Source: Mariniflexile sp. TRM1-10
Lineage (GTDB): Bacteria > Bacteroidota > Bacteroidia > Flavobacteriales > Flavobacteriaceae
Reading direction: 5' to 3'
Assembly: GCF_003425985.1 (NCBI RefSeq)
Contig: NZ_CP022985.1
Coordinates: 2,207,501 to 2,271,500 of the forward strand
DNA length: 64,000 nucleotides
Positions within the stretch are counted from its first letter, which is position 1. Every line of letters begins with the position of its first letter. The notes beneath the pieces were generated by a model. That model was not told where the DNA came from. It ran no database searches and saw only the letters and a program-made list of their open reading frames with translations. Shown here in pieces: positions 53,787 through 62,000 of this stretch. The position numbers and the translations under genes are program-made.

Positions 53787-54716
53787 ATGAATAACAAACA
53801 ATTACACGCACAACTCATCAAAACCGAAGCCAAACGCCTCGGTTTTTTGTCCTGTGGCATTAGTAAAGCGCAATTTTTAGAAGCAGAAGCGCCACGACTG
53901 GAAAAATGGTTAAACAACAATATGCATGGGCAAATGCAGTACATGGAAAACCATTTTGATAAACGTTTGGATCCAACAAAACTGGTGGAAGATTCAAAAT
54001 CCGTTATTTCTTTATTATTGAATTATTATCCTTCAGAAGAACAAAATAAAGAAAGTTATAAGCTATCAAAATACGCTTACGGAACCGATTATCATTTCGT
54101 CATAAAAGAAAAACTGAAATCACTTTTAAATTTTATTCAAGAAGAAATTGGCGACGTTCATGGGCGTGCTTTTGTAGATTCCGCTCCCGTTTTAGATAAA
54201 GCTTGGGCAGCAAAATCGGGTTTGGGTTGGATTGGAAAGCATAGTAATTTACTAACCCAGCAAGTCGGCTCGTTTTATTTTATTGCAGAATTGATTGTCG
54301 ATTTAGAGTTGGAGTATGATTCGCAAACAACAGATCATTGTGGCACATGTACGGCATGCATCGATGCTTGCCCAACACAAGCCATCACCGAGCCGTATGT
54401 AGTTGATGGAAGCAAATGTATTTCGTATTTCACCATCGAATTAAAAGAAAACATACCAACAGAATTTAAAGGGAAATTTGATGATTGGATGTTTGGTTGC
54501 GATGTATGTCAAGATGTATGTCCATGGAACCGATTTTCAAAAGCGCATAGTGAGCCATTGTTTAATCCGCATCCCGAATTATTATCAATGACCAAAAAAG
54601 ATTGGGAAGAGATTACGGAAGACGTTTTTGAAAAAGTATTTAAAAATTCGGCAGTAAAACGCACTAAATTTTCTGGTTTAAAGCGGAATATTGATTTTTT
54701 AAAGAATCAGGACTAA
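53787..54716 (+). CDS. queG: Epoxyqueuosine reductase
   Basis: Cobalamin- and iron-sulphur-dependent enzyme for the last step of queuosine synthesis in tRNA. The 309 residues contain the QueG N-terminal region and the conserved [15 protein letters not shown] block. Two ferredoxin-like [4Fe-4S] sites follow ([16 protein letters not shown] and [11 protein letters not shown]). The C-terminus ([16 protein letters not shown]) is family-like, but its last codons differ from a second copy of this end at 55943-55987. The protein appears complete. Confidence 0.95.
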   Translation: MNNKQLHAQLIKTEAKRLGFLSCGISKAQFLEAEAPRLEKWLNNNMHGQMQYMENHFDKRLDPTKLVEDSKSVISLLLNYYPSEEQNKESYKLSKYAYGTDYHFVIKEKLKSLLNFIQEEIGDVHGRAFVDSAPVLDKAWAAKSGLGWIGKHSNLLTQQVGSFYFIAELIVDLELEYDSQTTDHCGTCTACIDACPTQAITEPYVVDGSKCISYFTIELKENIPTEFKGKFDDWMFGCDVCQDVCPWNRFSKAHSEPLFNPHPELLSMTKKDWEEITEDVFEKVFKNSAVKRTKFSGLKRNIDFLKNQD

Positions 54717-54757
54717 TTACTGATTTAGTTTCAATAATTAATCCTAATTGGTTTAAT

Positions 54758-55072
54758 TTAACTCAATCTTGGTTTATTAATTAATCTCAATATAAGAGAG
54801 ATTATATAAATAAGTAATCCATAAATTGTAGTTATTGAACTGACTTTTAATCCACCAGCCATCATTTCTTGGCTAACTTGTCCCATTTGCTCTATGCCTT
54901 TAAAAGCACCATATAATCCTATAATTTGACCCAAAATCCCAAATGATAGAGCTAACAAACCAACCTCTTTAATCCATTCAGGGAATTTCCAAAAACACAC
55001 AATAACACCTAACAGTAAAATAGTAAGTATGGTCATAAATAACGAACCACCTTCATAAAATAAATCTAACAT
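54758..55072 (-). CDS. Short MotA/TolQ/ExbB-like membrane protein
   Basis: Inner-membrane protein of 104 residues with three hydrophobic segments (about 8-26, 34-55, 78-98). The Gly-rich AFKGIEQMGQVSQEMMAGGL resembles the TolQ/ExbB proton-channel region. It starts at ATG 55072; the in-frame ATG at 55099 lies inside the promoter -7 box and is rejected. No ExbD/TolR partner is nearby. It converges on queG and diverges from the LytTR gene, forming with it an apparently inserted module. Function is unknown. Confidence 0.7.
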   Translation of the reverse strand: MLDLFYEGGSLFMTILTILLLGVIVCFWKFPEWIKEVGLLALSFGILGQIIGLYGAFKGIEQMGQVSQEMMAGGLKVSSITTIYGLLIYIISLILRLINKPRLS

Positions 55073-55096
55073 AATTTTTGTTTTAAAGTTGATATT

Positions 55097-55128
55097 CAAA
55101 TGTATTAATAATCACAGCTAAGTACCAA
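55097..55128 (-). promoter_or_regulatory. Promoter of ExbB-like gene
   Basis: Minus-strand TTG (55126-55128), a 21-nt spacer and TACATTTG (55097-55104), a full consensus match; predicted leader about 20 nt. Confidence 0.75.
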
Positions 55129-55224
55129 TGTTAAAAACCTTTCTGGAGTTGTTAAATCCATTTGTCAAGCTATTGTGGATTATATTTTCGGTTTAGTTAG
55201 AGCTAATTATTATATTTTTACAAT

Positions 55225-55914
55225 GTGACAAAAAAACAAATCCATAAAATTATTTATTGGTTAATAGCTTCTTTTTTATTAGCTATTTTACTTCAAAACT
55301 CTATTCCTTATTTCTGGAATGCATGGTTAACAGCACTCTTTTTTTTGCCAATAGCTTTTTTGATTAAATATGGTATACAAAAAATTGGACCATTAAAAGG
55401 GCTTAAAAAATGGATTCGATATTTTTTTATATCTATGGTGTCTCTTTATTGGGGGTATCTTGCTATTACATTGGCATATTGGTATTTTTTGGAATTAAAA
55501 GCAGGTTCAATTGAAAAAACACTTATAAATCCTGTTTTTATCTGGGTTATTATTGGTTTTTTTATCCTTTTAGAACAAATAATATTTAAAAAAAAGAAGA
55601 AAAGTTACGGAGAAACAATTTCAATATTCAGTGATAGAAAGAAAACAATAATTAAAATTAATAATTTGATCTACATTGAAAGTAGAGGCGATTTTACTTT
55701 AGCAATTCTTTCAGATGGGAGTCAGTATAAAAATAACATCAAAATATCTGAATGGGAACAACAACTAGATGGGTTTATTCGTATTCACAGATCCTTTTTG
55801 GTAAATCCGGATTTTTCTACACTGAATGGTAACGAGGTTGTAGTGAATGCTCAATATCACTTGCCTATTTCAAGAAGTTATAAGGAAAAGGTTAATGATT
55901 TTTTTAATAGTTAG
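55225..55914 (+). CDS. Membrane LytTR-domain regulator (GTG start)
   Basis: Predicted membrane-bound transcription regulator of 229 residues. Four hydrophobic segments (about 10-27, 31-50, 64-90, 103-122) are followed by a C-terminal LytTR DNA-binding domain (about 135-229; IYIESRGDFTLAILSDGSQY, FIRIHRSFLVNP, LPISRSYKEKV). Only a GTG at 55225 fits as start; the overlapping ATG at 55223 is followed at once by TGA. Membrane-LytTR proteins commonly control a neighbouring small membrane protein gene, here the divergent ExbB-like gene. The signal is unknown. Confidence 0.8.
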   Translation: MTKKQIHKIIYWLIASFLLAILLQNSIPYFWNAWLTALFFLPIAFLIKYGIQKIGPLKGLKKWIRYFFISMVSLYWGYLAITLAYWYFLELKAGSIEKTLINPVFIWVIIGFFILLEQIIFKKKKKSYGETISIFSDRKKTIIKINNLIYIESRGDFTLAILSDGSQYKNNIKISEWEQQLDGFIRIHRSFLVNPDFSTLNGNEVVVNAQYHLPISRSYKEKVNDFFNS

Positions 55915-55942
55915 TTGTATTTCTAATGGATTCTCTTATAAA

Positions 55943-55987
55943 AAATTTTCTGGCTTAAAGCGAAATATTGATTTTTTAAAAGAGTAA
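55943..55987 (+). pseudogene. Orphan second copy of queG 3' end
   Basis: In-frame codons for [14 protein letters not shown] followed by TAA. Over 39 nt it differs from queG (54666-54704) at only three positions, all synonymous third-codon changes. It is not preceded by the rest of queG. It looks like the original or a foreign gene end left behind by insertion or recombination of the 1.28-kb segment between the two copies. Confidence 0.8.
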
Positions 55988-56073
55988 TTTCAAAGTTTAA
56001 GCCGTATTAATACCTACGTAAAAAAGAATAGGAGTTTCCGTGAAAAGAATAGTGTTATCAATGATATGATTAT

Positions 56074-56081
56074 TATCTTTG
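56074..56081 (+). promoter_or_regulatory. Probable -7 box of maeB
   Basis: TATCTTTG, a TAnnTTTG match 22 bp before the maeB ATG; no well-placed TTG. Confidence 0.45.
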
Positions 56082-56103
56082 TTCGATTAGCTAATTTATT
56101 CCT

Positions 56104-58404
56104 ATGAGCGAAGAAAGTAAACGTAGAGAAGCCCTTATATACCACGCAAAGCCTACTCCAGGTAAAATTAAAGTGGTTCCAACCAAAAAATATTCAACCC
56201 AACGCGATTTAGCACTTGCCTATTCACCAGGTGTAGCGGCACCATGTTTGGAAATTGAAAAAGATAAAAACAATGCCTATAAATACACGGCCAAAGGTAA
56301 TTTGGTCGCTGTAATATCAAACGGTACGGCGGTTTTGGGTTTAGGGAATATTGGACCTGAAGCCTCAAAGCCAGTAATGGAAGGTAAAGGGTTGTTATTT
56401 AAAATTTTTGCCGATATTGATGTGTTTGATATTGAGGTTGATACCGAAAATGTTGAAGAATTTATTGCCACTGTAAAAAATATAGCGCCCACTTTTGGAG
56501 GTATTAATCTAGAAGATATCAAAGCGCCAGAAGCATTCGAAATAGAAAGACGTTTAAAAGAAGAGCTCGATATTCCTGTAATGCACGACGACCAGCATGG
56601 TACAGCTATTATATCGGCAGCAGCTTTAATTAATGCGGTTGAAATTGCAAAGAAAAAACTAGATGAAGTTAAGATCGTAATAAGTGGTGCGGGTGCTGCA
56701 GCCATCTCTTGTTCACGTTTATACCAAGCATGTGGTGCCAAACGAGAAAACATGGTGATGCTAGATAGCAAAGGCGTTATTAGGGACGATAGGGAAAATT
56801 TGTCATCTGAAAAAGCCGAATACGCTACCCACAGAAGAATAGATACGCTTGATGAAGCCATGGTAGATGCCGATGTGTTTATTGGTTTGTCTATGGCAAA
56901 CATCGTGTCGCCAGAAATGTTGCTGTCCATGGCTGAAAACCCCATCGTATTTGCTATGGCAAACCCAGATCCAGAGATAAAATATGACATAGCCATTGCT
57001 ACACGTAAAGATATTATTATGGCTACGGGTAGAAGTGACCATCCTAACCAAGTAAACAACGTACTTGGATTTCCATTTATATTTCGTGGTGCACTAGATG
57101 TGCGTGCAACCAAAATTAATGAGGAAATGAAAATGGCGGCAGTAAAAGCATTGGCAAGATTGGCTAAAGAATCTGTGCCGGAGCAAGTTAATATTGCCTA
57201 TGGAGAGACCAGATTGACATTTGGTAAGGAATATATCATACCAAAACCTTTCGATCCCCGTTTAATTGCCGAAGTACCACCAGCTGTAGCTAAAGCGGCT
57301 ATGGAAAGTGGTGTTGCCCAAGAACCCATTCTAGATTGGGAAAAATATAAAGATGAATTAAGAGAGCGCTTAGGGAATGATAACAAACTTATAAGATTGT
57401 TGTTTAACCGTGCAAAACTGGATCCTAAACGTGTTGTTTATGCCGAAGCAGACCAACTTGCAGTTATAAAAGCAGCTCAAATAGTTTATGAAGAAGGTAT
57501 TGCGATTCCCATTTTATTAGGGAGAGTTGAAACCATTAAAGAATTGATGGCTGAAATTGAATTTGATGCTGAAGATATACTTATAATAGATCCAAAAACC
57601 GAAGAAGAAAACGATAGAAAAAACAAGTATGCCAAAGAGTATTGGGAGCAACGCAAACGTCGTGGCGTGACCTATTATTCGGCGCAACGTTTAATGCGGG
57701 AGCGCAACTATTTTGCGGCAATGATGGTAAATGAAGGTGATGCCGATGCCTTAATTTCAGGATATTCCAGAAACTATCCAACGGTTGTAAAGCCTATGTT
57801 AGAGCTTATAGGTATGGCAAAAGGCACATCGCGTGTGGCAACTACCAATGTCATGATGACCAAGCGTGGTCCCATGTTTTTAAGTGATACATCTATAAAT
57901 ATAAACCCAACTTCGAGGGAATTAACCAAGATTGCACAAATGACCTCTCAAGTAGTTAAAATGTTTGGGATGGATCCGGTTATGGCAATGATTTCTTATT
58001 CAAATTTTGGTTCATCTTCCTACGAAAATGCAACAAAAGTACGTGATGCCGTAGCGCATTTACACCGTTATTATCCCGATATGGTTGTAGATGGCGAGTT
58101 ACAAACAGACTTTGCTTTAAATGCTGAAATGCTTCAAGAAAAATTTCCGTTTTCAAAATTGGTTGGTAAAAAAGTAAATACTTTGATTTTTCCAAATTTA
58201 GATTCGGCAAATATCACCTATAAATTATTAAAAGAATTAAACGAAGCGGTATCTATTGGCCCCATCATGATGGGTATGCGTAAGCCAGTGCACATTCTTC
58301 AATTGGGTGCTAATGTAGATGAAATAGTGAACATGACAGCCATTGCAGTAATTGATGCACAGCAAAAGGAAAAGTTAGAATTGGAAAAGGGAAACTCTAA
58401 GTAA
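56104..58404 (+). CDS. maeB: NADP-dependent malic enzyme (MaeB type)
   Basis: Decarboxylates malate to pyruvate with NADP reduction. The 766 residues have the MaeB plan. The malic N-domain (about 15-150) carries the catalytic Tyr/Lys regions (LAYSPGVAAPCLEIE; KGNLVAVISNGTAVLGLGNI). The NAD(P)-binding domain (about 160-400) has VKIVISGAGAAAISC. A C-terminal phosphotransacetylase-like domain (about 430-755) has EGDADALISGYSRNYPTVVK. The last domain is regulatory in characterised enzymes (acetyl-CoA inhibition). It is followed by ruvA in the order typical of the family. Confidence 0.96.
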   Translation: MSEESKRREALIYHAKPTPGKIKVVPTKKYSTQRDLALAYSPGVAAPCLEIEKDKNNAYKYTAKGNLVAVISNGTAVLGLGNIGPEASKPVMEGKGLLFKIFADIDVFDIEVDTENVEEFIATVKNIAPTFGGINLEDIKAPEAFEIERRLKEELDIPVMHDDQHGTAIISAAALINAVEIAKKKLDEVKIVISGAGAAAISCSRLYQACGAKRENMVMLDSKGVIRDDRENLSSEKAEYATHRRIDTLDEAMVDADVFIGLSMANIVSPEMLLSMAENPIVFAMANPDPEIKYDIAIATRKDIIMATGRSDHPNQVNNVLGFPFIFRGALDVRATKINEEMKMAAVKALARLAKESVPEQVNIAYGETRLTFGKEYIIPKPFDPRLIAEVPPAVAKAAMESGVAQEPILDWEKYKDELRERLGNDNKLIRLLFNRAKLDPKRVVYAEADQLAVIKAAQIVYEEGIAIPILLGRVETIKELMAEIEFDAEDILIIDPKTEEENDRKNKYAKEYWEQRKRRGVTYYSAQRLMRERNYFAAMMVNEGDADALISGYSRNYPTVVKPMLELIGMAKGTSRVATTNVMMTKRGPMFLSDTSININPTSRELTKIAQMTSQVVKMFGMDPVMAMISYSNFGSSSYENATKVRDAVAHLHRYYPDMVVDGELQTDFALNAEMLQEKFPFSKLVGKKVNTLIFPNLDSANITYKLLKELNEAVSIGPIMMGMRKPVHILQLGANVDEIVNMTAIAVIDAQQKEKLELEKGNSK

Positions 58405-58425
58405 TTCTGTTGAAAATAAATTTAT

Positions 58426-58433
58426 TACATTTG
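58426..58433 (+). promoter_or_regulatory. Probable -7 box of ruvA-sprA
   Basis: TACATTTG, 22 bp before the ruvA ATG. The nearest TTG (58410) is only 13 nt upstream, so the -33 element is uncertain. Confidence 0.45.
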
Positions 58434-58455
58434 GTCGATTAACGAATTGCTATAA

Positions 58456-59037
58456 ATGATCACACATATTCAAGGAAAACTTGTAGAGAAAAACCCAACA
58501 GATGTTGTTATCGATTGTAATGGTGTTGGCTACATGCTAAACATTTCGTTGCATACTTACTCTCAAATTGTTGATAATGAACATTTAAAATTATTCACAC
58601 ATCTTCAAGTTAAAGAAGATTCACATACGCTTTATGGTTTTTCATCATTAGCAGAGCGTGAAATTTTCAGGTTATTAATTTCAGTCAGTGGTATTGGCGC
58701 TAGTATTGCCCGTACCATGCTATCTTCATTAACGCCAAAACAAGTGATAGAAGGTATCGCTAGTAGCGATGTGGCTTTAATACAGGGTATTAAAGGTATT
58801 GGCGCAAAAACAGCACAGCGAGTTATTATAGATTTAAAAGATAAAGTTTTGAAGATTTATGATATTGATGAAGTTTCTGTTTCTAAAGGCAATACGAATA
58901 AAGATGAAGCGTTATCTGCTTTAGAAGTGCTTGGTTTTGTGAGAAAACAAGCGGAACGTGCTGTGGAGAAAATTATTATGGCACAACCAGACGCCACTGT
59001 AGAGACCATTATTAAACAAGCATTAAAAAATTTATAA
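58456..59037 (+). CDS. ruvA: Holliday junction branch-migration protein RuvA
   Basis: Tetrameric junction-binding partner of RuvB. The 193 residues have the N-terminal OB fold (MITHIQGKLVEKNPTDVVID), helix-hairpin-helix motifs (LISVSGIGASIARTML; IQGIKGIGAKTAQRVIIDLK) and the C-terminal RuvB-binding domain (DEALSALEVLGFVRKQAERA). It ends TAA TAG, and the sprA frame opens directly after this double stop in the same frame. Confidence 0.96.
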   Translation: MITHIQGKLVEKNPTDVVIDCNGVGYMLNISLHTYSQIVDNEHLKLFTHLQVKEDSHTLYGFSSLAEREIFRLLISVSGIGASIARTMLSSLTPKQVIEGIASSDVALIQGIKGIGAKTAQRVIIDLKDKVLKIYDIDEVSVSKGNTNKDEALSALEVLGFVRKQAERAVEKIIMAQPDATVETIIKQALKNL

Positions 59038-59043
59038 TAGATT

Positions 59044-62000
59044 TTGAATATAACCAACCTTAATTTTTATAAATCCTTTAAAGAATGTCATGCTGAGCGC
59101 AGTCGAAGCACGTTTTTAATTATTGTGTTTTTATTTTCTGTAGCAGCTTGGTCGCAAGAACCTACAGCTCAAGATTCGGTTAAAACAGGGTTTGATTTAG
59201 GAAGTATTAAAACACCGGACCCTAATAGTATTGAGTCTAAATATACATATGACGCTACAACAAATCGTTATATTTATACTGAAAAAATAGGTAGTTTTAA
59301 TATCAATTACCCCGTTATTTTAACACCTAAAGAATATTACGAATTAGTAGCAAGAGAAAGTGTAAAAGAATATTATAAAGAAAAAATAAGTGCCTTTGAC
59401 GGTAAAAAAGAGGGCGCCGATGAAGCTCAAAAAAACCTATTGCCCGAGTTTTATGTGAAATCTGATTTTTTTGAATCTATTTTTGGAAGCAATACCATTG
59501 AAGTAGTGCCACAAGGCTCTGTGGAAATGGATTTAGGGATGCTGTTTTCAAAACAAGACAATCCGTCATTTTCGCCAAGGAACCGAAGCAATTTCACCTT
59601 CGATTTTGACCAACGTATCAGTTTAAGTTTGATGGGCAAAGTAGGAACGCGTCTTCAAGTAACCGCCAATTACGATACACAATCTACCTTCGATTTTCAA
59701 AATCTTATAAAATTAGAATACACACCAACTGAAGACGATATCATTCAAAAAATAGAAGTTGGTAACGTAAGCATGCCATTAAACAGCAGTTTAATTACTG
59801 GTGCGCAAAGTTTATTTGGTGTAAAGGCCCAATTACAATTTGGAAAAACAACCGTAACAGGGGTGTTTTCTGAGCAAAAATCACAAGGCAATACCGTAGT
59901 GGCACAAGGTGGTGGTACTTTAGAAGAATTTGAATTGTTCATTAGAGATTATGATGAAAATCGCCATTTCTTCCTAGCACAATATTTTAGGGATACTTAC
60001 GATAAAGCCTTATCGACCTATCCGTATATTAATAATGGCGGACTTCAAATAACAAGACTTGAAGTTTGGGTTACCAACAGAAGCAACAGAACCGAAAATG
60101 TTAGAAACGTGGTGGCGTTGCAAGATATAGGCGAGTCCGATCCAGAAAAAGTGGGTTCTGCCGTTACCATTTTTGCAGCACCAACAGCATATCCCAACAA
60201 TGAAAATAATGCCTTCGATCCCACCAATGTAGGAGGCGCAGGGTCTCAACTTACAGATGCTATTAGAGATGTGGCTACCGTACAAAATGGTATAACCGTA
60301 CCAAATGTGCGAGAAGGCTTTGATTATGCCAAGTTAGAAAACGCCCGAAAGTTAATAAACGGACAAGAATATATTTTAAATACCCAATTAGGGTATATTT
60401 CGTTAAACCAACGATTGAATAACGATGAGGTTTTAGCCGTGGCATTTCAATATACCTTAGGCGGGCAAGTGTACCAAGTAGGTGAGTTTGCCAACGATGG
60501 TGTAGATGCAACCAATGTAACAACCAATGGGTCGGGACAAGTAACAAACGTGGTTAACAGTAATTTAATACTTAAGTTATTAAAAAGCAGCATCACAAAT
60601 GTTACACAGCCAGTTTGGGATTTGATGATGAAAAACATCTATGATACAGGTGCATACAACTTGAGTTCAGACGATTTTAAACTGAATATTTTTTACAACG
60701 AAGCATCGCCTTTAAATTATATAAAGCCTGTAGGTTCTACAGCGTTTCCTCCGCCAGGTCCTAATGAAGACCCATTGCAAGAAACACCTTTACTAAGAGT
60801 GTTTAATTTAGATAAATTAAATTTCAACAACGATCCGCAATCTAATGGTGATGGTTTTTTCGATTATGTTGAAGGCATTACGGTACTATCGCAAAGCGGA
60901 AAAATTATTTTCCCAAGCGCAGAACCTTTTGGTGAATACCTCTTTAATAAATTATCACTTAATGCCAGTGAAGATTATGATAACAATGCCACATACAACG
61001 AAAACCAAGTAAAGTATGTATACGATGTCCTTTATAACAGTACCAAAACAGCTGCTCTAGAAGCCGTTGAAAAAAACAAATTCAAATTAAAAGGGCGTTA
61101 TAAATCCAGTGGAAGCGATGGTATTCCTATTGGATCATTTAATGTGCCTCGAGGTTCAGTTCGTGTTACTGCGGGTGGTCGTGTGTTGGTAGAAGGCATT
61201 GATTATACCGTAAATTACCAATTAGGGCGTGTTCAAATTTTGGATGAAGCGTTAAAAGCATCCAACACCCCTATCGAAGTTTCAACCGAAAATAATGCGG
61301 TGTTTGGTCAGCAAACAAGACGCTTCACAGGTATTAATGTAGAACATAAGTTTAACGAAAACTTTGTATTGGGGGGAACGCTTTTAAATTTAAATGAACG
61401 CCCCATTACACAAAAGGCAAATTATGGCACCGAACCTATTAATAACACCATTTTTGGAATAAACGGTAATTATTCAACCAAGGTACCGTTCTTAACCCGA
61501 TTAGCAAACGCCTTACCAAATATTGATACCGATGCAGAATCGAATGTATCATTACGTGGTGAGTTCGCCTATTTAGCACCAGGGTCTCCAAAAGGCACCA
61601 GCTTAAAAGGTGAAGCCACCTCCTATGTTGATGATTTTGAAGGTACCCAAAACTCTATTGATTTAAAATCGCAACAGTCTTGGTTTTTATCAAGTAGACC
61701 GTTGGACTTAACAGCATCACCGGGTGATGATAATAATGGTATTCAAAATGGTTATGGTAGAGCCATGTTAAACTGGTACAATATTGATCCCATTTTTTAT
61801 ACTAGCCAACGACCCAATGGTATATCAGATAACGATTTATCCAGTTTGTATACCAGTCGTGTTTTTATAAATGAGTTATTCCCCGATAGAGATTTGGTAC
61901 AAGGACAAAATACGGTTTTGAGCACCTTAGATTTGGCGTATTATCCAAACGAAAGAGGGCCATATAATTTTGACCCTTCAGCAACAAATGATGTTATTAA

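Noticed and set aside
56277..57113. 278-codon open frame antisense to maeB
   Set aside because: It lies wholly opposite a clear MaeB coding region, has Ser/Ile-rich composition typical of reverse-strand shadows and no recognisable domain.
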